From the NCBI GenBank assembly GCA_023265355.1, contig JAHFTZ010000162.1, positions 1-6,115 of the forward strand: a DNA stretch of 6,115 nt, given 5' to 3'. Positions 1 to 5,834 of this stretch are shown one piece after another. Origin of the DNA: Terriglobus sp. (GTDB taxonomy: Bacteria; Acidobacteriota; Terriglobia; Terriglobales; Acidobacteriaceae). A program made the position numbers and the translations under genes. The notes beneath the pieces were generated by a model. It made no database searches and was not told the origin of the DNA. It was given only the letters and a program-made list of their open reading frames with translations. Numbering within the stretch: position 1 is the stretch's first letter; each line of letters starts with the position of its first letter.

Positions 1-1
1 C

Positions 2-709
2 GCGCAGAACACGCCGCTCACCGTCGCATCTGTTCTTCCGGACAGCGCGATGTCGGAAGCAGGCGCGCAGGCTGGCGACAAAATCGCCACCATTGATGGC
101 TTCCCCCTGCGCTCCACCGAAGCCACCAGCGCATACATGACCGACCAGAAGGGTCAGCCCATCACCCTGGGCATTCTGCGCAACGGTTCCTCACTTACGC
201 TCAAGGCGACCCCGCGTCTTACCGAAGTCCCAAAACGGGGCAAGGTCTACCGCCTCGGCTTCTCCGTCAACCCGCCGCCCGCGCGCGTTGAGCACATGTC
301 CTTCGCGGGCGCTGCGAAGCAGTCCTGGGAGGACAACAAGAAGACCTCGCTGCTCATCGTGGATATGCTCCACGGTATGTTCACCCGCGAAGTCTCTGTC
401 CGCAATGTCTCAGGCCCCGTCGGCATTTTCCAGCAGATCGACACGGCCTCCAGCATCAGCAAGTGGTACGTCCTCATGCTGGCCGCAGGCATCAGCGTGA
501 ACCTTGGCATCTTCAATCTGCTGCCCTTCCCGATCCTCGACGGAGGCATGATCCTCTTCCTCCTCATCGAGAGCGTGATGCGCCGCGATCTGAACCCCGT
601 GTGGAAAGAACGCGTCTACCAGGCCGCGTTCTTTGTCATCCTTCTTGTCTTCGGTCTGATCATCTTCAACGACGTCTCGAAGTTCGCCATCTTCCACCAC
701 TCAAGATAA
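2..709 (+). CDS. rseP: RseP-family site-2 zinc metalloprotease, C-terminal part (5' truncated)
   Basis: This is the C-terminal 235 residues of an intramembrane metalloprotease of the RseP/S2P (peptidase M50B) family, which cleaves anti-sigma factors and signal-peptide remnants in the inner membrane. The reading frame is open from base 2, so the ATG at 50 is internal; the HExxH zinc motif would lie upstream of the window. Visible residues 1 to about 75 look like a periplasmic PDZ domain (VLPDSAMSEAGAQAGDKI, then IDGFPL). GPVGIF follows at about 138-143. A membrane segment at about 153-174 runs into NLLPFPILDGG, the family's second conserved motif, whose Asp (about residue 180) is the third zinc ligand. 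A last hydrophobic segment lies at about 209-222. The protein ends with TAA at 707-709. It converges on the SGNH lipoprotein gene. The family assignment is secure. The usual neighbours of rseP (dxr, bamA) cannot be seen here. Confidence 0.93.
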   Translation, partial: AQNTPLTVASVLPDSAMSEAGAQAGDKIATIDGFPLRSTEATSAYMTDQKGQPITLGILRNGSSLTLKATPRLTEVPKRGKVYRLGFSVNPPPARVEHMSFAGAAKQSWEDNKKTSLLIVDMLHGMFTREVSVRNVSGPVGIFQQIDTASSISKWYVLMLAAGISVNLGIFNLLPFPILDGGMILFLLIESVMRRDLNPVWKERVYQAAFFVILLVFGLIIFNDVSKFAIFHHSR

Positions 710-723
710 ACAGGCGTTCCTGC

Positions 724-781
724 CAGGATTATGGGAAGCTCTGACTCTCTCAGACTTCCCATTCTGCAGGCGGGAATCCTG
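724..781. terminator. Nested hairpin between convergent genes, possible bidirectional terminator without T-tract
   Basis: The 101-bp gap between the two convergent genes holds a strong inverted repeat. ATGGGAAG (731-738), a bulged C, and TCTGA (740-744) pair with TCAGA (750-754) and CTTCCCAT (755-762) around a 5-nt loop, giving 13 base pairs. An outer pair, CAGGATT (724-730) with AATCCTG (775-781), encloses it. No T-run follows on either strand, so it is not a classical intrinsic terminator. Its position between two stop codons suggests transcript-end formation or 3'-end protection for both genes. Confidence 0.5.
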
Positions 782-810
782 CGCACTAGCTGATTCAGAA
801 TGCCCTTCGA

Positions 811-2208
811 TCACTTGCCCAGAATGCTGGACAGAGGAATCGCGGCACTTTGAATGCCGTATGACGGACCGTTCGGATGAAAGTTGTCTCCGGCAACGTA
901 GTTCGGAATCAGAAAATCGGGATGGGCCGGATAGGCCATGACCGCATCGAAGTCCGCGATCGCAACCACGCCCGGGAGCGCTGCACCACTGCTGCGGATC
1001 CAGTTATTCACCATACGGCGCTGTGTGGAACCAGGATTTTCCGGACCAGGATTCAGGTCGCCTGCGTATGGGTTATCGGCAGACGGCACCAGGTCGGCGC
1101 TGGAACTCGTGCAGTACTCCGAGGGTGGGATGGTGGCCAGGATGACGCGAACACCGGCTTTCTGCGCCTGCTGCACCATGTTGGTCAGCGACGCTTCTAC
1201 GTTGGCCGCCGGTACACAGTCGCCGCGGAGGTCGACACCGCCAAAGTAAATAACTACCGCCTTGATGCCAGCCAGCGAAAGTACGTCGTGCTGCATACGA
1301 TCTACTCCTGCGATGGCCGACAAACCGGATGCTGTGACACCGTCCTCGCCAGCAGGATCGCCGGTAGCGCCGGCATTGGCGACGCCCATCGCGTAACCTG
1401 CAGCGCGAAGCTGACGAGCCAGCCAGTCGGACGGCCGATCGCTAATCTGGCCGGGGACCTGGACGTTGAAAACCGGATAACTATTAGTGTTGCCATAGTC
1501 GGAATTGTGTCCGACGACTGAGGAACTGCCGAAGACGGCGACGGTGCCCTGATAGGGGCCATAGACGTCGACTGCCGTGATCATGAACCACTCGCCGACG
1601 GTGGTCTGGGTAAAGGAAGAGCCTGTGGGGTCGGTGGTCGTATTACCGCCGCCGCTGTTGGTTGCGAAGTTGCTTTGAAATTCGGAGCTGTTCTCGACCA
1701 GAGCGCCAAAAGATCCCTTCAGGTAGACGCTGACAGCCAGTTCCTCACCATACTGATAGCTGATCTGCACTGGGTCGGAGACGGTTTCCTGTCCGGGAGC
1801 AAGGGTGATGGAGGAACTTCCGTTGAACGTCAGAGCGCCGTCGCGGCTGGTGTCGATGGCCGGCCCGGCACCTTCTGCGGCGGAGAGTCGTGCAGCACCG
1901 ATGGTGACCGGCGTCTTGCCTAGAAGATTCGAAAAGTGGACGCGCTCTTGGGCGCCCGCAGTCGTCGGCAGTACGACAAAGCGGAAGGTCTGCTCGGAGC
2001 CGCCGGGATTGGCGCCGGAAGACGCTGCATTTTCGAGCGCAGCGGTCCAGGTCGCAACCCACTGCAGCACCGGCGGCTGCCCTGCCGTGGCCAGTGGAAC
2101 GTTGGCCGAGGTGCAACTGGTAAGTGTGAACAAAACCGCCAGGGCGGTAAGGGAGACAACCGCGCGAGAGACCATCCTACGCAGCCGTATCGAACCAAAA
2201 ATCTCCAT
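811..2208 (-). CDS. Two-domain SGNH/GDSL-like hydrolase lipoprotein, paralogue 1 (variant catalytic blocks)
   Basis: A 465-residue secreted esterase-like protein of the SGNH superfamily, in the group with an N-terminal beta domain (XynE-like). The signal sequence has a basic n-region (RLRR, SR), a hydrophobic core at about 16-28 and a lipobox LTSC with Cys32, so it should be a lipid-anchored envelope protein. Residues about 47-215 form the beta domain (TFRFVV, VTIGAARL, ELAVSVYLKG). The hydrolase domain starts near 222. Block I reads FGSSS (Gly227-Ser228-Ser229), keeping the nucleophile Ser229 but replacing the usual Asp. Block II has NAG (Gly280). Block III reads GGVD (323-326), with Val for the oxyanion Asn. 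Block V is DNFH (Asp441, His444). The start ATG has AAAGGA only 1 nt upstream, an unusually short spacing; the ATG at 2175 would also leave a good lipoprotein signal. It lies 8 nt downstream of its paralogue, so the two are probably co-transcribed. Substrate unknown; acetylated polysaccharide or lipid esters are guesses. Confidence 0.85.
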   Translation of the reverse strand: MEIFGSIRLRRMVSRAVVSLTALAVLFTLTSCTSANVPLATAGQPPVLQWVATWTAALENAASSGANPGGSEQTFRFVVLPTTAGAQERVHFSNLLGKTPVTIGAARLSAAEGAGPAIDTSRDGALTFNGSSSITLAPGQETVSDPVQISYQYGEELAVSVYLKGSFGALVENSSEFQSNFATNSGGGNTTTDPTGSSFTQTTVGEWFMITAVDVYGPYQGTVAVFGSSSVVGHNSDYGNTNSYPVFNVQVPGQISDRPSDWLARQLRAAGYAMGVANAGATGDPAGEDGVTASGLSAIAGVDRMQHDVLSLAGIKAVVIYFGGVDLRGDCVPAANVEASLTNMVQQAQKAGVRVILATIPPSEYCTSSSADLVPSADNPYAGDLNPGPENPGSTQRRMVNNWIRSSGAALPGVVAIADFDAVMAYPAHPDFLIPNYVAGDNFHPNGPSYGIQSAAIPLSSILGK

Positions 2209-2216
2209 ATCCTTTA

Positions 2217-3677
2217 TTACGGTGAACGAACGCTTAAGTTTCGATCAGAGTCAAAATATCGTGGAGCAATGAAGCTAAACTTCTGGGGCCAGAAGGGATT
2301 TAGGGAGGGGGGAAGTACCCCGAGCGGGACGGCGTGCGCCTCGGCGCCGTAACCATTGCCGTTCATGTGCTGATTATCGCCGCTGTTGTACTGGGGCAGC
2401 ATGAAGCTGATGTGCTGCGGATCGCGCAAGGCCAAATCATAGTCGGCGATTGCCACAACGCCGGGCAGAGAAGCCCCGGTGGAACGAACCCAGGCGTTGA
2501 ACGCTGCACGCTGGACCTCGGCACCATTTGGTGCGCCTGAGTTAATGCCGCCGGCGTAGGGGTCCGAGGAATTGGGCACGGGTCCGGCGTTTGGCGAGGA
2601 CTGGTTTGTGCAGAAAGCAGAGGGCGGTAGCGTCGCCATGATAACGGGAAAATTGGCAGCGTGGGCCAGCGATATCACGTGCTCTGTCGCATTCTCCATT
2701 CCCGAAGCGTACCTGCAGGCGCGCAGGTCGATCGAGCCAAAGTAGGTCACGATCGCCAGAAGATTCGGCAACGAAAGAACGTCCTGTGCGATACGATCCG
2801 TGGCGCTGGGTGAGGAGCTGACGCGTTGCTCGATCGTGTCGGACGGTATGCCAGCGTTGATTACGCCGATCCGATAGCCAAGGCCGAGCAGACGGCGGCT
2901 CATCCAGTCGCTCACACGAGCGTTGGTTTGGCCGGACAATGGCACGTTGCCGGCGGGGTAGATCGCAGTATCGCCGTAGTTGGATTTGAAGCCATCAGTG
3001 GTCGAACTACCGAACATAGCCAGTGTTCCCTGATACGGACCGTAGACGTCGACCTCGTTGACGAGCAGCCAGTCCCCGAGGGTTGATGTGAAACCTGTGC
3101 CGCCGGTGTCGGCTGTCGCATCACCAGCGGAGTTTGGGGTGGCGTAGTTGGTAACAAAGTAGGAGTCGTGACGGCTCACCGGGCCGAAGGTTCCCTTGAG
3201 ATACACCGAGATGGCGAGAACCTGTCCAGCACCAAAGGAGAACGCGACGGGATCGGAGGTGACCGTGGAGCCCGCCGCCAGCACCGTGCTGGGTCCACCG
3301 TTGAAGCTCAGGCTCACATTCTGCGAGGAGTTTACCGCAGGCGTTCCGTTCTGGCCCAGACCGAGCCGGGCTGCGCCGATCGTTACCGGTGTGCTGCCAT
3401 AGACATTCGAAAATTTAACGCGTGCCTCTGTGCCATCGATCGTCGATGTGACGAGAAAACGGAAGGTGCGATCACCCCCTCCACCATTATCCGCATTGGC
3501 ATTGGCGTCCGTCATCGAGTCACCCCATGACCCCACCCAGATCGGACTCAGACCCGGATGGGGGGGTATAGTCGATGTCCCCATTTCTTTCGAGACGCCG
3601 CTCCCGCAGCCGCACAGGCTGGAAAACAACAGAAAGAAAAGGATGAGAGCGCCCCCTGGGCAAGTGAGACGATCCAT
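2217..3677 (-). CDS. Two-domain SGNH/GDSL-like hydrolase lipoprotein, paralogue 2 (variant catalytic blocks, C-terminal extension)
   Basis: Paralogue of the next gene downstream, with the same beta domain plus SGNH domain. The frame is open from a GTG at 3770 (517 codons), but I choose the ATG at 3677. It gives a compact lipoprotein signal (MDRLTC, hydrophobic ALILFFLLF, lipobox LCGC) with the Cys at residue 24, and leaves room for a promoter after the terminator at 3792-3824. The GTG has a better Shine-Dalgarno (GAGAAGG), so the start is not settled. In 517-residue numbering, block I is FGSSTTDG (Ser256 nucleophile, Ser255 for the usual Asp), block II has NAG (Gly307), block III is GSID (345-348, Ile for Asn), and block V is DNQH (Asp465, His468). 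The C-terminus runs about 28 residues past the point where the paralogue stops. The extra part starts at a run of six C and covers a hairpin, which suggests a lost stop codon or an indel. It contains two C homopolymers (C7 and C6). Function as for paralogue 1. Confidence 0.82.
   Translation of the reverse strand: MDRLTCPGGALILFFLLFSSLCGCGSGVSKEMGTSTIPPHPGLSPIWVGSWGDSMTDANANADNGGGGDRTFRFLVTSTIDGTEARVKFSNVYGSTPVTIGAARLGLGQNGTPAVNSSQNVSLSFNGGPSTVLAAGSTVTSDPVAFSFGAGQVLAISVYLKGTFGPVSRHDSYFVTNYATPNSAGDATADTGGTGFTSTLGDWLLVNEVDVYGPYQGTLAMFGSSTTDGFKSNYGDTAIYPAGNVPLSGQTNARVSDWMSRRLLGLGYRIGVINAGIPSDTIEQRVSSSPSATDRIAQDVLSLPNLLAIVTYFGSIDLRACRYASGMENATEHVISLAHAANFPVIMATLPPSAFCTNQSSPNAGPVPNSSDPYAGGINSGAPNGAEVQRAAFNAWVRSTGASLPGVVAIADYDLALRDPQHISFMLPQYNSGDNQHMNGNGYGAEAHAVPLGVLPPSLNPFWPQKFSFIAPRYFDSDRNLSVRSP
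2280..2295 (-). terminator. Small hairpin inside the 3' end of SGNH paralogue 2, weak terminator-like
   Basis: On the minus strand CTTCTG pairs with CAGAAG around a GCCC loop and is followed by TTTAGCTT. It lies inside the frame of the C-terminal extension. It would be intergenic if the gene really ended at the TAA at 2300-2302 in the neighbouring frame. The stem is short and the T-tract imperfect, so any termination would be partial, perhaps reducing expression of the downstream paralogue. Confidence 0.3.
2285..2312 (+). other. G-quadruplex-type motif (four G-runs)
   Basis: The plus strand, which is the template strand for the SGNH genes, carries four runs: GGGG (2285-2288), GGG (2295-2297), GGG (2303-2305) and GGGGGG (2307-2312). 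The loops are 6, 5 and 1 nt. This satisfies the usual G3+N1-7 rule. It sits exactly at the 3' end of SGNH paralogue 2. Whether it folds in the cell is not known. Confidence 0.55.
2307..2312 (-). repeat. C6 homopolymer at the C-terminus of SGNH paralogue 2
   Basis: On the coding strand, CTT CCC CCC TCC CTA reads as Leu-Pro-Pro-Ser-Leu. With one C fewer it reads CTT CCC CCT CCC TAA and stops at 2300-2302, giving a C-terminus of VPLGVLPPP. This has the same length as the paralogue's IPLSSILGK. The tract may be a natural indel or a sequencing/assembly error. Confidence 0.6.
3560..3566 (-). repeat. C7 homopolymer in the linker after the lipobox of SGNH paralogue 2
   Basis: Seven consecutive C on the coding strand encode Ile-Pro-Pro-His, 13 residues after the lipobox Cys. 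A slip of one base here would cut the protein short before its first domain. It is the longest single-base run noted in the window. Seven bases is borderline for slipped-strand phase variation. Confidence 0.6.
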
Positions 3678-3791
3678 GCACACGAGTCTACTGGATCGCG
3701 CACGGCCATCTTCCACCACGCGAGGCAAATTTCGCATCCTGGCATCCGTGACGAAGCGGATATCCTCCACATAACCTTCTCAACGAAAGAA

Positions 3792-3824
3792 CCTCGTCCC
3801 GCATAAGCAGGACGAGGGTTTTTT
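3792..3824. terminator. Intrinsic terminator downstream of the PLP-enzyme gene (bidirectional form)
   Basis: CCTCGTCC (3792-3799) pairs with GGACGAGG (3810-3817), an 8-bp GC-rich stem with a 10-nt loop that can close further (GC ataa GC). On the plus strand it is followed by G and six T. On the minus strand the RNA leaves the stem into TTCTTTCGTT, with an A-run just before it. It lies 12 nt after the stop codon of the leftward PLP-enzyme gene, so it most likely ends that transcript. The better T-tract faces right and would stop antisense transcription entering the gene. Confidence 0.8.
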
Positions 3825-3835
3825 GCGATTGAAAG

Positions 3836-5221
3836 CTACGCCTTCGGAGCGGCTTTGAAGATCTCCACCAGGCGGTCGGCGATGAACTTGTCCTCACCGT
3901 CCTTGATCTGCCACACAGCGAATCCAAATATGCTCGGGTCCGATGGCGGACGGTTCCGGCGCGGACGTGGAGCTTCGCCCTCAGCGTGCTGCGGAGCATC
4001 CGGATTCCGTCCGCGCATGCCTGCTGCGCCTGCACCGAAGCTTCCGATGCCAAGGTGGGGCGTATCCGCAAGCTGCTGCATGACCTCCTGCGCGGTGATC
4101 TTCAACTTGGTCTGATCGATCTTCCAGCTATAGCGAGGCGTCACGTTGCCCAGAGCCTCGGGATTGAACTGGCGCGGCTGAGCCGTTACACCGAACTTCT
4201 TCACAGCATCCGTGATCACCTGCGCACGCGCGTCATACATCCGCAGCACAGCATCGTAGTCCTGGTTGACGAAGAGCTCCAAAGCCTTTAACAGGCCGAA
4301 GATCGTCTCCTTGCCCACCTTGCAGCAGCGGCCGATGCGATCTTCCTGCGGGCTCATGTTCAGCAACGACCAGCGAATCAACTCTTCCTTGCCGATCAGA
4401 ATGCCGGAAGCCTGCGGTCCGCAGATGTCCTTACCACCCGAGAACGTCACCATGTCGAAGCCGACAGCGGGATACTCCCACAGGCGCTCCTTCGGTGGAA
4501 CGTCCGCCGACGCGTCGTTGAAGGTGTAGATGTTATGCGCCTTCGCAATCGCCACGGTCTCCGGTCCACTCACCTTGCCCATGTTCGATTGAATGTTGGT
4601 GAAGTGAATCGCCAGCGTCTTCGGATTGATCGCCGCGATCATTTCTTCGCGCGTCTCCACCTCGATCAACTTCGCGCCTGTCTGGCGGATCTGGTGATCG
4701 AAGTTGTAGCGATGGCTCTTCTGGATGATGACCTCGGTGCGCGGGAAGCCCGTGGTATCCGGAATCTGCTTCATGCGCGGTTCGAGATCTTCGGTCATCA
4801 TGGCGGCGTAACCCACCACCATGGCAGCAGCCGCACCGCCCGTCACCAGACCGGTATAACCGGCGGGCGATTTACAGAGCTTCGCGATGAATTTGCCTGC
4901 TGCGATCTCCAGTTCGTCGATCAACACAAAGTGCTCGTTGCCCCTGCGGATCAGTTCCATCACTTCGGGCTTCATCACCGATCCACCGATGACCGTCACC
5001 GTTCCAACGATGTTGACCAACGGCTTCACACCAAGCTCCGCATAGATATCGCCCGTCGAACCGAGGCCGGAGGTGATCGGCACAATTGGGCTGCCGTCTA
5101 CGCCGTGCGCGGAGACCTTGGACTTCGCAGCGTGCAGCTTAGGATTTGCAAACAGACTGCCCGTAGCAGCACCAAGGGTGGAGAGAAAAGATCGACGATT
5201 CCAACCGGACTTCAAATTCAT
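3836..5221 (-). CDS. Tat-exported SelA/DgaE-like PLP-dependent lyase-type enzyme
   Basis: A 461-residue fold-type I PLP enzyme of the SelA-related group, which includes selenocysteine synthase SelA and the D-glucosaminate-6-phosphate ammonia-lyase DgaE. The likely PLP lysine is Lys264 in FSGGKDICGPQASG. Asp236 in FNDASAD should contact the PLP ring nitrogen. KVGKE at 301-305 is a family motif. The N-terminus carries a twin-arginine signal (NRRSFLS, Arg9-Arg10) with a short hydrophobic stretch and a likely cut near residue 26-32, so the folded holoenzyme should be exported. That excludes the tRNA-Sec reaction of true SelA; a small amino acid or amino-sugar acid is the likely substrate, by beta-elimination of ammonia or a related reaction. 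A Pro/Arg-rich insertion at about 402-428 interrupts the C-terminal domain. The start is clear: AAAAGGAG with a 6-nt spacer. It is second in an operon, 30 nt after the exported RidA gene, and is followed by a terminator. PvdN is a known precedent for a Tat-exported PLP enzyme. Confidence 0.87.
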   Translation of the reverse strand: MNLKSGWNRRSFLSTLGAATGSLFANPKLHAAKSKVSAHGVDGSPIVPITSGLGSTGDIYAELGVKPLVNIVGTVTVIGGSVMKPEVMELIRRGNEHFVLIDELEIAAGKFIAKLCKSPAGYTGLVTGGAAAAMVVGYAAMMTEDLEPRMKQIPDTTGFPRTEVIIQKSHRYNFDHQIRQTGAKLIEVETREEMIAAINPKTLAIHFTNIQSNMGKVSGPETVAIAKAHNIYTFNDASADVPPKERLWEYPAVGFDMVTFSGGKDICGPQASGILIGKEELIRWSLLNMSPQEDRIGRCCKVGKETIFGLLKALELFVNQDYDAVLRMYDARAQVITDAVKKFGVTAQPRQFNPEALGNVTPRYSWKIDQTKLKITAQEVMQQLADTPHLGIGSFGAGAAGMRGRNPDAPQHAEGEAPRPRRNRPPSDPSIFGFAVWQIKDGEDKFIADRLVEIFKAAPKA

Positions 5222-5227
5222 GCGTAA

Positions 5228-5235
5228 CTCCTTTT
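5228..5235 (-). promoter_or_regulatory. Shine-Dalgarno of the PLP-enzyme gene
   Basis: AAAAGGAG lies on the minus strand 6 nt before the ATG at 5221, inside the 30-nt gap after the RidA stop codon. It fixes the start, and with it the twin-arginine signal, of the downstream gene. Confidence 0.8.
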
Positions 5236-5251
5236 ATCTCTCTTCTAAAAA

Positions 5252-5824
5252 CTACTGACCGGCAGGCGGTGCTGGCGGATTGACCACCATAGCGCTTCCA
5301 ACGATCTCAATCAGCGAATCGCCGGGGATCCACTCCAACGCCATGCAGGCGCGCGACGGGGCTTTTCCTGGGCTGAAGTACGTTCCATAGATTTTGTTCA
5401 GAGCGTCGTACTGCGCCTTATGCGCCGCGAATCGAGCGCTACCCGTCGGCATGGGGATTGAGTCAGCGTGGGGAAGGCAGAGAAAAACTTCGAGATGAAT
5501 GATGTTGTCCATCGTGGATCCGGCGCGCTCGACCGACTTCTTCAGCGCATCCATCGTCCGCGTAACGTGCTTCTCAAACGGGTCCGTGACGAGTACGTGA
5601 TCTTCGCGCGGATAACCATCGTTCGAGCCTGTTCCGGAGAAGTAGTAAATACCGTTGTGGGTATGATTTCCTCCACCCGCGCGACGCGGCCGGTCTCCAC
5701 CCGCCGGTGCAGCGCCAGGAACAGGAGCCGGAAGAGTCTGCTGTGCAAAGAGTTTGGTACCGGTCACGACAGCCGCCATCGCAGCGATCTTTCCAAAGAA
5801 GCTACGTCGACTATTCATCTCCAT
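5252..5824 (-). CDS. Tat-exported RidA (YjgF/YER057c/UK114) family enamine/imine deaminase
   Basis: A 190-residue protein with a RidA domain at about 54-182, behind a twin-arginine signal (SRRSFFG, Arg6-Arg7; hydrophobic IAAMAAVV; possible cut after LFA27) and a Pro/Gly/Arg-rich linker (about 30-53). Ordinary RidA is about 128 residues and cytosolic, where it hydrolyses 2-aminoacrylate and other enamines/imines made by PLP enzymes. The domain ends in RAC-x13-E. Arg158 and Glu173 have the spacing of E. coli RidA Arg105 and Glu120, and Cys160 matches Cys107, so the protein looks catalytically competent. About 10 extra residues after SGTGSNDGYP distinguish it from the short form. It is first in the leftward operon and directly precedes a Tat-exported PLP enzyme. 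Two starts are possible: ATG 5824 (AAGGAG 4 nt upstream) or ATG 5818 (10 nt); both keep the signal. A non-catalytic binding role cannot be excluded. Confidence 0.88.
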   Translation of the reverse strand: MEMNSRRSFFGKIAAMAAVVTGTKLFAQQTLPAPVPGAAPAGGDRPRRAGGGNHTHNGIYYFSGTGSNDGYPREDHVLVTDPFEKHVTRTMDALKKSVERAGSTMDNIIHLEVFLCLPHADSIPMPTGSARFAAHKAQYDALNKIYGTYFSPGKAPSRACMALEWIPGDSLIEIVGSAMVVNPPAPPAGQ

Positions 5825-5828
5825 AATT

Positions 5829-5834
5829 CTCCTT
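5829..5834 (-). promoter_or_regulatory. Shine-Dalgarno of the exported RidA gene
   Basis: AAGGAG on the minus strand lies 4 nt from the ATG at 5824 and 10 nt from the in-frame ATG at 5818. The two spacings fall on either side of the usual optimum, so it does not decide between them. The protein differs by only two residues. Confidence 0.65.

Noticed and set aside
877..1521. 214-codon plus-strand open frame
   Set aside because: It is antisense to SGNH paralogue 1, which has clear motifs and a signal sequence. No family features were seen.
3507..3524. A textbook-like GDSMTD motif near the N-terminus of SGNH paralogue 2
   Set aside because: It lies in the first strand of the N-terminal beta domain, where the paralogue has WTAALE. 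The real block I is the GSSTTDG about 170 residues later, in register with block II, III and V. The match is a coincidence that a motif scan could misplace.
3678..3770. N-terminal 31 residues from the upstream GTG of SGNH paralogue 2
   Set aside because: They would place a charged, non-hydrophobic stretch before a lipoprotein signal and leave almost no room for a promoter after the terminator. Kept only as an alternative start because of its Shine-Dalgarno.
3836..5221. True selenocysteine synthase (selA) for the PLP enzyme
   Set aside because: It carries a Tat signal, has no selB or tRNA-Sec gene nearby, and an exported protein could not act on seryl-tRNA.
4535..5227. Long 230-codon open frame on the plus strand
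   Set aside because: It is fully antisense to the well-supported PLP-enzyme gene. Its translation is rich in Arg and His with no recognisable family, as expected for a shadow frame in GC-rich DNA.
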